A stretch of DNA of 64,000 bases from Paucibacter sp. B2R-40 (lineage in GTDB: Bacteria; Pseudomonadota; Gammaproteobacteria; Burkholderiales; Burkholderiaceae_C). The position numbers were made by a program, and so were the translations under genes. Below are positions 34,908 to 45,047 of the stretch, in pieces; the first letter of the stretch is position 1, and every line of letters starts with the position of its first letter. A model generated the notes under the pieces. That model did no database searches and was not told the DNA's origin. It saw only the letters and a program-made list of their open reading frames with translations. Location: assembly GCF_025717555.1 (NCBI RefSeq), contig NZ_JAJIRP010000004.1:249426-313425 (forward strand), given 5' to 3'.

Positions 34908-35530
34908 GAGGCCGAACCCTTCAAGGTTTGAACCGCCGGCGGCATCGCTGCCGTCTTCTTCACTCCCTTGCCAGCGACCTCAAAAAAGGTATAGGACAAG
35001 GTAATGGTCTTGACGTCCTTGGGCAGCTTGGGGTCAATCACAAACACCACCGGCCAACGCTTGGATTCGCCGGGCAGCAAGGTGTACTCATTGAAGCAAA
35101 AACACTCCAATTTATTGAAATACGCGGTCGCCTGTTTGGGGGCATAACTAGGAATTGCCTGTGCGGACATGGTTCTGGTCTGCACATTGCGAAACTCATA
35201 CATCACCGTCGTCAACTCGCCTGGATGCACGGTCAAGTGCTTGGTCGCGGGGCTGAACTCCCAAGGCCCGCGCGAATTGGCGTCGAACTCGATGTCAATG
35301 CTGCGGCTGTAGTCGATCTGCGTATTCTTGACATCCTCGGCTCGCACCGCATGCGTACGCTCCGACAAGGACAACACATTGATGCCGAGCGCCGTGCAAA
35401 TCGCGCGGTACAGCGGCACCAAGGCGTAACCAAAGCCAAACATCAAGGCCGTCACCACGACCAGTTTGCCCACCAAGTGCAGGTTATCCCTGCGCAAGGC
35501 GGCGGCAAAGGTCCAGGTCTCAGGCTTCAT
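34904..35530 (-). CDS. ctaG: Cytochrome c oxidase assembly protein CtaG/Cox11
   Basis: The 208-residue product has one N-terminal membrane helix (about 18-38) and a periplasmic beta domain with the copper-binding segment ECFCFNEYTLLPGE (CFCF). Cox11 delivers copper to the CuB site of subunit I. The start is the ATG at 35530 (MKPETWTFAAALRRDN), 10 bases behind the small gene. A longer in-frame start lacks support. Confidence 0.94.
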   Translation of the reverse strand: MKPETWTFAAALRRDNLHLVGKLVVVTALMFGFGYALVPLYRAICTALGINVLSLSERTHAVRAEDVKNTQIDYSRSIDIEFDANSRGPWEFSPATKHLTVHPGELTTVMYEFRNVQTRTMSAQAIPSYAPKQATAYFNKLECFCFNEYTLLPGESKRWPVVFVIDPKLPKDVKTITLSYTFFEVAGKGVKKTAAMPPAVQTLKGSAS

Positions 35531-35540
35531 GTTCGCTAAC

Positions 35541-35657
35541 TTAGAAACCGAACAGCATGATTTTGCTGACGAAACCCACGCCAAACACGATCGCAACGCT
35601 GAGCAGAATCAGCGCCAGGCGCCGATTGCTCTTTTGTTGTTCAGGAGTGATCGCCAT
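35541..35657 (-). CDS. Small single-helix cytochrome oxidase assembly protein (38 residues)
   Basis: Between ctaD (stop at 35663) and ctaG (start at 35530), a 38-codon frame encodes a short basic N-terminus (MAITPEQQKSNRRL) and one hydrophobic helix to the C-terminus. Short proteins of this kind, annotated as cytochrome oxidase small assembly protein, are regularly present at this place in Burkholderiales. The tight spacing of 5 and 10 bases to its neighbours and a TCAGGAG-type sequence nearby support translation. Confidence 0.72.
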   Translation of the reverse strand: MAITPEQQKSNRRLALILLSVAIVFGVGFVSKIMLFGF

Positions 35658-35662
35658 GATGA

Positions 35663-37285
35663 TCAAGCAATGATCTTGGTGGCCGAGGCATTCAGCTTGG
35701 GCGGCACCTCAAAGGTGTGGAATGGCGCCGGCGACGGCACTTCCCATTCCAGGCCTTCAGCGCCTTCCCATGGTTGCTGCGGGGCCTTCTCGCCCTTGCC
35801 GCGCATCATCGGCAGCACCACGAACAAGAAGAACCAGACCTGCATCAAACCGAAGCCGAAGGCGCCTACCGAAGCAATCGCGTTGAAGTCAGCGAACTGC
35901 AAGGCGTAGTCGGCGTAGCGGCGCGGCATGCCGGCAAGACCCAGGAAGTGCATCGGGAAGAAGGTGATGTTGAAGGTAATCAGCGAGCCCCAGAAGTGGA
36001 ACTTGCCCTTCCATTCGGGGTACATCACGCCGGTCCACTTCGGGCCCCAGTAGTAATAGCCAGCAAACATGCCGAACAAGGAGCCCGCCACCAGCACATA
36101 GTGAAAATGCGCCACCACGTAGTAGGTGTCTTGCACCTGAATATCGATTGGCGCCATCGCCAGGATCAAGCCGGTAAAGCCGCCCATCGTGAACACGAAG
36201 ATAAAGCCCACGGCCCACAACATCGGTGACTCGAAGGTCATCGAGCCGCGCCACATCGTGGCCAGCCAGTTGAAGATCTTCACGCCGGTCGGCACCGCGA
36301 TCAACATGGTGGCGTACATGAAGAAGAGCTGACCCGTCACCGGCATGCCGGTGGCGAACATATGGTGGGCCCAGACGATGAAGGACAGAATAGCGATCGA
36401 AGCGGTCGCATAAACCATCGATGCGTAGCCGAATAGCTTCTTGCGGGCAAAAGCCGGCACGATCTGGCTGACGATGCCGAAGGCCGGCAAGATCATGATG
36501 TAAACCTCGGGGTGGCCGAAGAACCAGAAGATGTGCTGATACATCACTGGGTCACCGCCGCCGGCGGGGTTGAAGAAGGAGGTGCCGAAGTGGCGATCGG
36601 TCAAGGTCATCGTGATCGCACCGGCCAGCACGGGCATCACGGCGATCAGCAGGTAGGCCGTGATCAACCAAGTCCAGCAGAACATCGGCATCTTCATCAG
36701 CGTCATGCCAGGAGCGCGCATGTTCAGAATCGTCACGACGATATTGATCGAGCCCATGATCGACGAGGCACCCATGATGTGCATGGCGAAAATGCCGGCG
36801 TCCATCGACGGGCCCATTTGCAGCGTCAGTGGCGCGTACAGCGTCCAGCCGGCCGCTGGGGCGCCGCCGGGCATGAAGAATGAACCAACCAGCAGCAAGG
36901 CGGCAGGAATCAACAGCCAGAAGCTGAAGTTGTTCATGCGCGCGAAAGCCATGTCGCCGGCGCCGATTTGCAGTGGAATCATCCAGTTAGCAAAACCAAC
37001 GAAGGCCGGCATGATGGCGCCGAACACCATGATCAAACCGTGCATGGTGGTGAACTGATTGAACAGCTCAGGGTTGAAGAACTGCAGACCCGGCTGGAAC
37101 AACTCGGCGCGGATGCACAGCGCCAAGATGCCGCCGATCATCAGCATGGTGAACGAGAACAGCAGGTACAGGGTCCCGATGTCCTTGTGATTGGTGGCGA
37201 ACACCCAACGACGCCAGCCTGCAGGCGCATGGTGATCGTGGTGGTCATGAACGTCGTGACCGTGATGGTCAAGCACTGCACTCAT
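35663..37285 (-). CDS. ctaD: Cytochrome c oxidase subunit I (aa3 type)
   Basis: The 540-residue product has the twelve-helix haem-copper oxidase core. [17 protein letters not shown] carries the CuB-ligand histidine and the cross-linked tyrosine, WAHHMF carries the paired CuB histidines, and [11 protein letters not shown] carries the haem ligands. A histidine-rich N-terminus (residues 6-21) is unusual in density and may bind metal. It reduces oxygen to water while pumping protons. It is preceded by ctaC by 38 bases. Confidence 0.97.
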   Translation of the reverse strand: MSAVLDHHGHDVHDHHDHHAPAGWRRWVFATNHKDIGTLYLLFSFTMLMIGGILALCIRAELFQPGLQFFNPELFNQFTTMHGLIMVFGAIMPAFVGFANWMIPLQIGAGDMAFARMNNFSFWLLIPAALLLVGSFFMPGGAPAAGWTLYAPLTLQMGPSMDAGIFAMHIMGASSIMGSINIVVTILNMRAPGMTLMKMPMFCWTWLITAYLLIAVMPVLAGAITMTLTDRHFGTSFFNPAGGGDPVMYQHIFWFFGHPEVYIMILPAFGIVSQIVPAFARKKLFGYASMVYATASIAILSFIVWAHHMFATGMPVTGQLFFMYATMLIAVPTGVKIFNWLATMWRGSMTFESPMLWAVGFIFVFTMGGFTGLILAMAPIDIQVQDTYYVVAHFHYVLVAGSLFGMFAGYYYWGPKWTGVMYPEWKGKFHFWGSLITFNITFFPMHFLGLAGMPRRYADYALQFADFNAIASVGAFGFGLMQVWFFLFVVLPMMRGKGEKAPQQPWEGAEGLEWEVPSPAPFHTFEVPPKLNASATKIIA

Positions 37286-37323
37286 GTTGTTTCCTTTTTC
37301 GATGCTTGTTGACGTTCAGACAC

Positions 37324-38517
37324 TTACTTGCGGGCTGCCAGCACTTCGGCCGGCTGCACCACTTGCCCAGTCTGGTTCGACCAGTTGTTCTTGGTGAAGG
37401 TGATTACAGCGGCGAGATCCGTGTCGCTGAGTTGCTTCCAAGATGGCATCGTGCCCTGGTTCTGTCCATTCAAAAGAACGGTGATTTGTTTAAGCTTGTC
37501 TTCGTTCTGGACAACAGCCGAGCCGTCCAGCGGCTTGATCGGGCCGGCGCCCTTGCCATCAGGCTTGTGGCAGGCGGCGCAGTTGGTGTTGTAGACCTTC
37601 TCACCGCGAGCCAGCAAGGCCGGCATTTCCCAAACCTTGCTCGGATCATCAGCCTTCGCGGACATGATTTTCTTCTGCTCGGTCACCCATTGCGTGTATT
37701 CGGCGGCCGAAACCACCTTCACGTGAATAGGCATATAGGCATGTTCCTTGCCGCACAGCTCAGCGCATTGGCCGTAGAAGTTACCTTCCTTTTCGGCCTT
37801 GAACCATGTATCGCGCACAAAGCCGGGAATCGCATCTTGCTTGACGCCGAAGGCCGGCACCATCCAGGCGTGAATCACATCATTCGCGGTGGTGATGATG
37901 CGGATCTTTTTATTGACCGGCACCACCAGCGGATGATCGACGCGGAACAGATAGTCATCGCCCGACGGTTTGCCGGAATCCGACATTTCGCGCTGACCGG
38001 CATCCAACGCCGAGATGAAGCCGATGCCTTCACCCTCGCCCTTGAGGTAGTCATAACCCCATTCCCACTGGTAACCAGTGGCTTTGATGGTCACGTCGGC
38101 ATTGGTGGTGTCCTTCATCGCGACAACCACCTTGGTGGCTGGCAGCGCCATCAGAATCACGATCACAAAGGGGACGATGGTCCAAGCGATTTCAACCGCC
38201 ACACTTTCATGGAAATTCGCAGCCACCGCGCCTTTGGACTTGCGGTGCTTGAAGATCGAATAAAACATCACGCCGAAAACGGCGACAAAGATCAGCAAGC
38301 AAATGACCATCATGAAGTTGTGCAACCACATCTGGTCGGTCGCAATCTTGGTCACCGGCGGGTGCAGGTTGAGCTGATTGACGGCCGGGCCGCCCGGCAG
38401 ATCATTCACCGCCAAGGCCACTTGCGTCACCAGCGTTGCACCGGCCGCAAGTGCCAATTGCCCCACTCGCCCCAAGCGGCGCGCGGCCTGATGCACTCGT
38501 GCGTTCATCATTTTCAT
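37324..38517 (-). CDS. ctaC: Cytochrome c oxidase subunit II with C-terminal cytochrome c domain
   Basis: The 397-residue product has a signal peptide, two membrane helices, the cupredoxin domain with the CuA motif CAELCGKEHAYMPIH, and a C-terminal haem c domain with CAACH (NTNCAACHKPDGKG). It is therefore of the caa3 type, in which the electron donor is fused to subunit II. The ATG at 38517 is chosen; a GTG three codons upstream is possible. It is the first gene of the oxidase operon, and the promoter must lie in the 169-base gap towards the BioC-like gene. Confidence 0.95.
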   Translation of the reverse strand: MKMMNARVHQAARRLGRVGQLALAAGATLVTQVALAVNDLPGGPAVNQLNLHPPVTKIATDQMWLHNFMMVICLLIFVAVFGVMFYSIFKHRKSKGAVAANFHESVAVEIAWTIVPFVIVILMALPATKVVVAMKDTTNADVTIKATGYQWEWGYDYLKGEGEGIGFISALDAGQREMSDSGKPSGDDYLFRVDHPLVVPVNKKIRIITTANDVIHAWMVPAFGVKQDAIPGFVRDTWFKAEKEGNFYGQCAELCGKEHAYMPIHVKVVSAAEYTQWVTEQKKIMSAKADDPSKVWEMPALLARGEKVYNTNCAACHKPDGKGAGPIKPLDGSAVVQNEDKLKQITVLLNGQNQGTMPSWKQLSDTDLAAVITFTKNNWSNQTGQVVQPAEVLAARK

Positions 38518-38686
38518 GGTCGTCACTCTTGTTTCTAATTCAATTCGGGGAAGCCGCAGGAATCAGCTCGTGTTTGAGCCAACTCAAGCCTGCCGGCAAG
38601 TCCTGACCCTAGACTACGGGGTCAAATGTTGACTAATTAAATATTTTAGCCTACCGCCATCGCCTCTCTGTGGTCTTTGCGGCACT

Positions 38687-39607
38687 TCATGCACCTGATC
38701 TGCGCAACATCGCGCGCATTTCTTCGAGTGAGAGACTGGATTCGGCGCTGACACGCACTCTGGGCTTGGGCTTGAACGCGTGACCAAAGACCACTTCTAG
38801 GCTGAGCTTCAAACGACCATCGGCGCCCCGCAAACTCTCAAGCTGGGCCAACAATGTTTGCCGCCAAGTACGGCCTCGGCAACCCTTGAAGCGCGTGGGC
38901 GCGAGATTGCCACCGAGTGCGCGAAGATCGCGCAGCAAGGCCTCACCGTCAGCCCAGGTCAAACTGATGCGCTCTTGGTCCATCACCGGATCAGCAAAAC
39001 CAGCTACCACCATGGCGTCACCAATGTCATGCATATCCCACCAGTCCGGCCCGATCTTGCCCCAAGCCATGCGCTCGAAGATGGGCCGTAACTCGACCAA
39101 GCTGTCAGGCCCGAGGCAAGAGAACATCACGAAACCATCCACCGCCAAAGCCGTGTGCCATGCTTTCAGGGTGGCCGGCAAGTCGGGGCTCGCATGCAGA
39201 CACATATTGGCCCAAACCAACTCCGCGCGACCCGTCGCCACGGCATCCGGTGCTTGCACCACTGCCTCAGCGTTGCCGCGCAAGCGCTGCCACCAAGCGG
39301 GCCGGTTCGCGGCCATGCTGCGGGCACGCAAGTCAGCTGTCAGCTCCGCATACCGCTGTTCAGCCTGGGGATAGGTCTTCACCAACATCTGACCTGCCCC
39401 GCCCAGAAACGCCGACCACTGCAACACCCGCTTCGGCTGCAACTTGATGATGGGCAGGCGCTCAGCCATGCGCGCGGCGATCTCGACATGCAGCCATGGC
39501 GCAGCCTCGGCTTGCGCTAAGCGACGTGCATGACGCGCAACGGCCAGGGCGTCCACCTCACGCGGACCGGCGGTTTCGTACTTAGGGGGGGAAGGCTCAG
39601 CAGACAT
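38687..39607 (-). CDS. BioC-like SAM-dependent methyltransferase
   Basis: The 306-residue product resembles malonyl-ACP O-methyltransferase (BioC) of biotin synthesis. It has DLVWANMCLHASPDL-type segments (here AELVWANMCLHASPD), then FVMFSCLGPDSLVELRPIF and DMHDIGDAMVVAGFADPVMD. The usual glycine-rich SAM motif is poorly kept (LQWSAFLGGAG). The start at 39607 (MSAEPSPPKYETAG) is divergent from comF with only 21 bases between them, so each promoter must overlap the other gene. Whether it truly acts in biotin synthesis is not shown by neighbours, as no other bio gene is in the window. Confidence 0.72.
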   Translation of the reverse strand: MSAEPSPPKYETAGPREVDALAVARHARRLAQAEAAPWLHVEIAARMAERLPIIKLQPKRVLQWSAFLGGAGQMLVKTYPQAEQRYAELTADLRARSMAANRPAWWQRLRGNAEAVVQAPDAVATGRAELVWANMCLHASPDLPATLKAWHTALAVDGFVMFSCLGPDSLVELRPIFERMAWGKIGPDWWDMHDIGDAMVVAGFADPVMDQERISLTWADGEALLRDLRALGGNLAPTRFKGCRGRTWRQTLLAQLESLRGADGRLKLSLEVVFGHAFKPKPRVRVSAESSLSLEEMRAMLRRSGA

Positions 39608-39628
39608 TGGCGGCAGTATATTGAAGCC

Positions 39629-40384
39629 ATGTCCGAGCGCAGCCTGGCACCCCAAAGACCCAGCTCTGTAGAGCGGGTACTGATGCGCTGCCCGGGCCAA
39701 TGTGCGGTCTGCCGGGCTTGGTGCAAGCAACATGTCTGTGGCGAGTGCCTGCTGCGTTATGCCAGGCCGGCGCCGCGCTGCTGGACCTGCGCGGCCCGCC
39801 TGCCGGCGGCCTTGACGGGCCGGCGCGAGGCCAAGTGTGGCGCCTGTTTGCGGGCCCCTCCACCGCTGGACCGCACGATTGCTGCGCTTGATTACGCCTT
39901 CCCGTGGGACGGCTTGCTGCAGCATTACAAATTCCATCAAGCCATTGAGTTACGTGAAACCCTGCTGGAACGCCTCAACCAGGCGCTGAGCATCGCCGAG
40001 GCCGAAGCGCCCGATTGGCTACTGCCCGTCCCCTTGACCCAAGCCCGTCAACGCGAACGCGGCTATAACCAGAGCTATGAGTTGGCCCGCACTTTGGCCC
40101 GGCACCGCAAGCTCAACTGCGACCCCGAGCTGCTGCTGCGAGTGCGCAGTACCGCACAACAAGCACAGCTGCCTTTGAGCGAGCGAGCTGCCAATGTGCG
40201 GCATGCCTTTGCAGTCAGCCCGACGCGCACGGCAGAATTGCGCGGCAGCCATGTGGTTCTGCTCGATGATGTAATGACCAGCGGCGCAACCCTTTTCGAA
40301 ATCGCCCGCGTGCTGCGCAGGGCCGGTGCGGCCAATGTGCAAGCCTGGGTGGTGGCACGCACACCCGATGCCCTCACCTACTGA
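39629..40384 (+). CDS. ComF family phosphoribosyltransferase-like protein
   Basis: The 251-residue product has an N-terminal zinc-finger-like part with paired cysteines (CAVCRAWCKQHVCGEC and CWTC). A type I phosphoribosyltransferase domain follows, with the PRPP loop VVLLDDVMTSGAT. ComF proteins take part in DNA uptake and single-strand DNA handling during transformation. The start at 39629 leaves an intact zinc region; an upstream frame into the divergent gene is rejected. The next gene, trmL, begins 29 bases later. Confidence 0.88.
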   Translation: MSERSLAPQRPSSVERVLMRCPGQCAVCRAWCKQHVCGECLLRYARPAPRCWTCAARLPAALTGRREAKCGACLRAPPPLDRTIAALDYAFPWDGLLQHYKFHQAIELRETLLERLNQALSIAEAEAPDWLLPVPLTQARQRERGYNQSYELARTLARHRKLNCDPELLLRVRSTAQQAQLPLSERAANVRHAFAVSPTRTAELRGSHVVLLDDVMTSGATLFEIARVLRRAGAANVQAWVVARTPDALTY

Positions 40385-40413
40385 AATTCCCACCAAGAAG
40401 ACCCCATATCCCC

Positions 40414-40884
40414 ATGTTCCATATCGTGCTGGTGCAGCCAGAGATTCCGCCGAACACCGGCAACATCATTCGTTTGGCGGCCAACACCGGCTGCAGCTTG
40501 CACTTGATCGAGCCGCTGGGCTTTTTGATGGAAGACCGCTTGCTGCAACGCGCCGGGCTTGACTATCACGAGTACACCGCCGTGCACAGGCATGCCGACT
40601 GGGCGACTTTCATCAGCGCCCAGCAGCCACCGACTGAGCGTATGTTTGCCTTCACCACCAAGGGCAGCCGGCCTTTTTCGGAGGTGCAATGGCAAGCGGG
40701 CGACTACTTGGTGTTTGGCTCAGAAACGGCCGGCTTGGCGCCGAATGTCCGCGACCGGTTCGGCATCGAACAGCGCGTGCGCTTGCCCATGCTGCCCGAT
40801 CAGCGCAGCCTCAATTTGAGCAATAGCGTCGCGGTGGCGGTGTTCGAGGCCTGGCGACAAAACGGCTATGCGGGCGGCAGCTGA
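40414..40884 (+). CDS. trmL: tRNA (cytidine/uridine(34)-2'-O)-methyltransferase TrmL
   Basis: The 156-residue protein is a minimal SPOUT methyltransferase: PEIPPNTGNIIRLAANTGC near the N-terminus, YLVFGSETAGLAP in the middle, and the knot segment MLPDQRSLNLSNSVAVAVFE at the end. TrmL methylates the wobble base of two leucine tRNAs. It is convergent with gpsA, with 23 bases between the stops. Confidence 0.95.
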   Translation: MFHIVLVQPEIPPNTGNIIRLAANTGCSLHLIEPLGFLMEDRLLQRAGLDYHEYTAVHRHADWATFISAQQPPTERMFAFTTKGSRPFSEVQWQAGDYLVFGSETAGLAPNVRDRFGIEQRVRLPMLPDQRSLNLSNSVAVAVFEAWRQNGYAGGS

Positions 40885-40907
40885 AACCGCACACCTGTGG
40901 GCCTCGC

Positions 40908-41939
40908 TCAATGCTCGGATTTGGCTTGCCGGCCCATCAGCAAGTCAACCGCTGCCACCGGGCTCAGCCTCCCTTCAAGCACGGCCACCACCGCTGCGGT
41001 GATCGGCATGTCCACGCCCTTGCCTTGCGCGCGCGCCAAGACCGTTGGCGCGCTGTAAACACCCTCCGCCACATGACCCAAATCATGCAGGATCTGCGAC
41101 AGCGGCAGGCCCTCGGCCAGGAGCAGGCCAACCCGGCGATTGCGTGACAAATCGCCGGTCGCGGTCAGCACCAGATCACCCATGCCGGACAAGCCCATGA
41201 AGGTCTCGCTGCGCGCACCCAGCGCCAGCCCCAGGCGCAGCATCTCGGCCAAGCCGCGCGTGATCAAGGCAGCGCGCGCGTTCAATCCGGGCGCATCGGC
41301 CATCGCACCGCTCACGCCAATCCGCTCGGCACGAAGGCGCAAGCCGTCGGCCGTGCCGACCGCGATCGCCATCACGTTTTTGACCGCACCGCCGACCTCG
41401 ACGCCGACCGGGTCGACCGAGGTGTAGACGCGCAGCCGCTCGCTGTGAAAAGCCTCTACGGCGGCCGCTGCAAGTTCGGCGTCTTCACTCGCGGCCACCA
41501 ACGCGGTGGGCTGGCCGGCCGCGACCTCTTGGGCGAAGCTCGGGCCTGACAATATGCCCACGCGCAGACGCGGCTGCACCTCCCTTGCAATTTCGTGGCC
41601 GAGCAAGCCAGTCCCCGCTTCAAATCCCTTGCACAGCCACAAGACGCGAGCACCGTCGGGCAGACCGGCCAGCATGCTGCGCAGCGCCGCCATCGGCGTG
41701 GCCACCACGATCAAGCCATCGGCTTGCGTGGCATGCGCCACCGCTGCGGCCAAATCGGACTCGATCTGCAGCGCCGGCGGCAAGACCGCCTCGGGCAGGT
41801 ATTGACTGTTGCGCGCCGACGCGCGCATCACGGCCACCGCCGATGCGTCGCGCGCCCACAGCATCACTTGATGGCGGGCACTGGCCTGTATCGCCAAGGC
41901 CGTACCCCAGGCGCCGGCACCCAAAACACTGATTTTCAT
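40908..41939 (-). CDS. gpsA: NAD(P)H-dependent glycerol-3-phosphate dehydrogenase
   Basis: The 343-residue product starts with the Rossmann motif [14 protein letters not shown] and contains [27 protein letters not shown] and [14 protein letters not shown], all typical of GpsA. It makes sn-glycerol 3-phosphate for phospholipids. The ATG at 41939 places the motif at the very N-terminus. It follows secB on the minus strand, but a terminator-like hairpin (41955-41999) lies between. Confidence 0.96.
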   Translation of the reverse strand: MKISVLGAGAWGTALAIQASARHQVMLWARDASAVAVMRASARNSQYLPEAVLPPALQIESDLAAAVAHATQADGLIVVATPMAALRSMLAGLPDGARVLWLCKGFEAGTGLLGHEIAREVQPRLRVGILSGPSFAQEVAAGQPTALVAASEDAELAAAAVEAFHSERLRVYTSVDPVGVEVGGAVKNVMAIAVGTADGLRLRAERIGVSGAMADAPGLNARAALITRGLAEMLRLGLALGARSETFMGLSGMGDLVLTATGDLSRNRRVGLLLAEGLPLSQILHDLGHVAEGVYSAPTVLARAQGKGVDMPITAAVVAVLEGRLSPVAAVDLLMGRQAKSEH

Positions 41940-41954
41940 AGGCTTCTTGCTCGA

Positions 41955-41999
41955 CAAAAAAATACGCGCCCCGGCTGCCTGCAGCAGCGTGGGGCGCGT
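41955..41999 (-). terminator. Terminator behind secB
   Basis: On the minus strand ACGCGCCCC (41999-41991) pairs with GGGGCGCGT (41972-41964) and is followed by a run of T residues (41962-41956). It lies 16 bases behind the secB stop and just before the gpsA start, so gpsA would depend on read-through or its own promoter. Confidence 0.75.
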
Positions 42000-42015
42000 T
42001 GCATGCGGGGTTGAA

Positions 42016-42486
42016 TCAGTTCAGCGTTGGCGAGGCAGCGGCTTCGCGCTGAGCTTGCTGCGCTTCGAACATGGCCTGGAAGTTGACTTCCGTCAACAGC
42101 ACCGGCGGGAAGCCGGCGCGGGTGCAGACGTCCGACACGATGGCGCGCAGATAAGGGTAAATCATTTGTGGGCAAACGATGCCCAAAATGCCCTCGACCT
42201 GCTCTTGCGGCACATTGCGGATCTCGAAGATACCGGCTTGCTTGGCTTCGATCAAGAACAAGGTGCGCTCACCGACTTTGGTGGTGACGGTGCCAGTCAC
42301 GCAGACCTCAAACACACCTTCGGCCACGGGCTCGGCGGACAGGGCCAGGTTGATGTCAACCTGCGGCTGAGTCTGCTCCAACAAGATTTGCGGCGCGTTC
42401 GGCTGCTCCAGCGACAGATCCTTCAGATACATGCGCTGAATCTGAAACACGGGTGCGTTGCTGGGGATGTTGTTCTCTTCGGACAT
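42016..42486 (-). CDS. secB: Protein-export chaperone SecB
   Basis: The 156-residue product contains [19 protein letters not shown] and [20 protein letters not shown], both typical of SecB. SecB keeps precursors unfolded and hands them to SecA. It is preceded on the same strand by grxC with a 191-base gap and by the rhodanese gene, the common betaproteobacterial order. Confidence 0.97.
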   Translation of the reverse strand: MSEENNIPSNAPVFQIQRMYLKDLSLEQPNAPQILLEQTQPQVDINLALSAEPVAEGVFEVCVTGTVTTKVGERTLFLIEAKQAGIFEIRNVPQEQVEGILGIVCPQMIYPYLRAIVSDVCTRAGFPPVLLTEVNFQAMFEAQQAQREAAASPTLN

Positions 42487-42677
42487 GATTGCTTTCAAAT
42501 TAGGAGTGAGACCCGGCAGGCCTTGCTGCGGGCAACGCCGGCAATTATCACCCAGCGTTTATGACGATTTGCTGGGGGCTTCCCCCCTCTTGAAACAAAC
42601 GCCGGGCAGCCCCAAGTTGTTTCTGCCCCCGCCTTGGGGGCCTGGCGCAAAGGCCCAGGTTTGGGGTCACAAATTTA

Positions 42678-42938
42678 TCAAGCCGCTTGCAACAAGGCCT
42701 GCAGGCCGCCACGCTGATCCAGCGAGATCAAGTCATCGCAGCCGCCGATATGGGTGTCGCCGATAAAAATCTGCGGCACCGTGCGCCGGCCTGTCAAGGC
42801 CACCATCGCGTCGCGTTCGACCGGATTCAAATCAACTCGCACTTCGACTATCTGCTCAACGCCGCGCTGTTTCAGCAAGGCCTTGGCACGCACGCAATAC
42901 GGGCAGACTTGGGTGGTGTACATCTTGACGGTTTGCAT
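42678..42938 (-). CDS. grxC: Glutaredoxin 3
   Basis: The 86-residue product has the CPYC active site near the N-terminus (TTQVCPYCVRAKALL), the TVPQIFIG segment and GGCDDL, matching GrxC. It reduces disulfides with glutathione. It begins 2 bases behind the rhodanese stop. Confidence 0.95.
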   Translation of the reverse strand: MQTVKMYTTQVCPYCVRAKALLKQRGVEQIVEVRVDLNPVERDAMVALTGRRTVPQIFIGDTHIGGCDDLISLDQRGGLQALLQAA

Positions 42939-42940
42939 AC

Positions 42941-43351
42941 TCAGGCACTCTTCTCGATTGGCAGATTGGCTTCGCGCCAGCCGTTCAGGCCGCCGGCCAG
43001 GGCCTGCGCGTTTTCATAACCCAGCTTGCGCAGCGTCGCCACCGCGCGCTGCGAACGAGCACCGCTCTTGCACAAGACCACCAAGGGCAAGGCCTTGTTG
43101 CTCGGCAGGGACTTATGACCTTCCAGCGCGTCCAAGGGGATGTTGCGGGCACCGGCCACATGCGCAGCAGCAAACTCGGCCGGCTCACACACATCAATCA
43201 GCACCGCTTTTTCGCGATTCATCAGCCGCACCGCTTCGGCCGGCGACAGCGCCGCGGCTTGACTACTATTGACCAAAGTGGGCCAAAGCAGCAAGCCACC
43301 GGAGGTCAAGGCGGCCAGGACAAGAATCCAGTTATCGAGCAAGAAGTTCAA
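42941..43351 (-). CDS. Membrane-anchored rhodanese-like protein
   Basis: The 136-residue product has one N-terminal membrane helix (about 8-28) and a single rhodanese domain (about 38-132) with the active-site cysteine in VVLCKSGARS and the conserved VLIDVCEPAEF. It probably carries sulfane sulfur at the membrane. It is the first gene of the rhodanese-grxC-secB group. The gene gpmA, often its divergent neighbour, is about 3.6 kb away here. Confidence 0.9.
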   Translation of the reverse strand: MNFLLDNWILVLAALTSGGLLLWPTLVNSSQAAALSPAEAVRLMNREKAVLIDVCEPAEFAAAHVAGARNIPLDALEGHKSLPSNKALPLVVLCKSGARSQRAVATLRKLGYENAQALAGGLNGWREANLPIEKSA

Positions 43352-43410
43352 TGGGGAGTCCGGTTATTGAAAAAGAATGAGGGCCAAAGCGGCGAAAAAC
43401 GGTGATTATA

Positions 43411-43441
43411 GAAAAAGGCCCGTCGGCATGCCGACGGGCCT
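43411..43441 (-). terminator. Terminator of the porin-SBP-chemoreceptor operon
   Basis: AGGCCCGTCGGC (43416-43427) and its exact complement (43430-43441) form a 12-bp palindromic stem with an AT loop. On the minus strand it is followed by five T residues. It lies 35 bases behind the chemoreceptor stop. Confidence 0.88.
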
Positions 43442-43475
43442 CGGTATTCAAGCTTGAACGCTGGGGTTTAAAGCA

Positions 43476-44987
43476 TCAGAGCTTGAAAGTTGCCACCGCT
43501 GTTTGCAAAGCCTGCGCCTGGCTCTCCAGGCTGCTGGCGGCAGCCGCCGCCTGCTCGACCAGGGCAGCGTTTTGCTGGGTCATTTGATCCAACTGCGTGA
43601 TCGACTGATTGACCAGGCCGATGCCTTGACTCTGCTCGCCGGTAGCGGCCGTGACCTCGCCGATGATGTCCGAGACCCGTTGCACGCTGGCGACGATCTC
43701 GTTCATCGTGCTGCCGGCGTCCTGCACCAGACGGCTGCCGGTTTCAACACGGTCAACGCTGGCGCCGATCAGCGCCTTGATCTCCTTGGCCGCTTCGGCC
43801 GAGCGCTGTGCCAAGGAGCGAACCTCGCTCGCCACCACCGCAAAACCACGCCCCTGCTCACCCGCCCGCGCCGCCTCAACAGCGGCATTCAGGGCCAAGA
43901 TATTGGTCTGGAAAGCGATGCCGTCGATCACGCCGATGATGTCGCTGATCTTCTTGGAGCTGGTGTTGATCTCGTCCATGGTGGTGACCACTTGGCTGAC
44001 CACCTCGCCACCCTTGCGGGCCACCGTCGCGGCCGAACCCGCCAACTGATTGGCCTGTGCGGCCGCCTCGGCGCTTTGGCGCACGGTGTCGGTGAGCGTT
44101 TGCATATTGCTGGAGGTTTGCTCCAGTGAGGTCGCCTGCTTCTCGGTGCGCATCGACAAGTCATGATTGCCGACCGCAATCTCTCGGGATGCCACCGACA
44201 TCGAATCGGTGCCCGAGCGCACATTCGCAACAATGCCGGCCAAGCCTTGCGACACATCGCGCACGGCGGCCAACAAGCTCTCGTCCGCACCCGGCGCCAC
44301 CGTGATTGACTGCGACAAATCGCCGGCCGCAATCAGCCGCATCACGTCGCGGGCATATTCAGGCTCGCCACCCAACTGCCGCCAGACGCTGCCAATGACC
44401 AAATAGGAGCCCACGCCCAGCGCCGCGACCACGACCAAGCCGCTGATCAAAATAGCCGCCAAACTGGATGAGACGCCGGCATCCGCGGTCTTCAAGCCGT
44501 TGTCAAACCCCTCACTGGCCTCGCGCCTGGCCTTGGCCACCTCAGCCTCGAAGACCTTCAGCGCTGCCTGCATTTTCGGGATCGCACCGGCCTGATCGCC
44601 CTGTTTGATGCCCAAAAATAGCTGGGCGGTATCGACCGAGGCGGCAAAATAGGCCTCGAAAGAAGCCTTGAGCTTGCCAGCTGTCTCGGCCTTGCCATCA
44701 ATCCGGGCAATCGCGTCGAGCAGTTTGCGAATATTTACAGCCCGCTCATTGGCCTCGTCCAAGCGCTTTTTCTCGCCCTCGGCCACCGCACTCTGAATCG
44801 TCGCACCCAAGGCGTCCATTTGGGCGCCCAACTGGGAGGTCGCATCCACAAAAGGGTAATGGACTTGTTCAACGGCATTGATGGCCGATGAAGTGCGCGC
44901 TGAAAAGGCCCACACCACGGCAATCCCAACCGCAAAAATCAAGGCAGCAAACACCGGCAGGAGCCAGATTCTTGTTCTCACATTCAT
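43476..44987 (-). CDS. Methyl-accepting chemotaxis protein
   Basis: The 503-residue product has a membrane helix at about 8-29, a periplasmic helical-bundle sensor (about 30-187), a second helix (about 190-212), a HAMP domain and a cytoplasmic signalling hairpin. The tip is EQGRGFAVVASEVRSLAQRS, which binds CheA and CheW. GGAGAAG before the ATG at 44987 is a good ribosome-binding site and excludes the longer in-frame start. It is the last gene of an operon with a porin and a PstS-like protein, so it may sense a compound brought in or bound by these. Confidence 0.94.
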   Translation of the reverse strand: MNVRTRIWLLPVFAALIFAVGIAVVWAFSARTSSAINAVEQVHYPFVDATSQLGAQMDALGATIQSAVAEGEKKRLDEANERAVNIRKLLDAIARIDGKAETAGKLKASFEAYFAASVDTAQLFLGIKQGDQAGAIPKMQAALKVFEAEVAKARREASEGFDNGLKTADAGVSSSLAAILISGLVVVAALGVGSYLVIGSVWRQLGGEPEYARDVMRLIAAGDLSQSITVAPGADESLLAAVRDVSQGLAGIVANVRSGTDSMSVASREIAVGNHDLSMRTEKQATSLEQTSSNMQTLTDTVRQSAEAAAQANQLAGSAATVARKGGEVVSQVVTTMDEINTSSKKISDIIGVIDGIAFQTNILALNAAVEAARAGEQGRGFAVVASEVRSLAQRSAEAAKEIKALIGASVDRVETGSRLVQDAGSTMNEIVASVQRVSDIIGEVTAATGEQSQGIGLVNQSITQLDQMTQQNAALVEQAAAAASSLESQAQALQTAVATFKL

Positions 44988-45047
44988 TCGCTTCTCCAAT
45001 GGAGGCGTGCCAACGCGGGTCGGCACGCCTGGGCCTGAGGTGAATCT

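Noticed and set aside
37306-38538. Open frame of 410 codons on the plus strand
   Set aside because: It is antisense to ctaC, which has clear CuA and haem c motifs.
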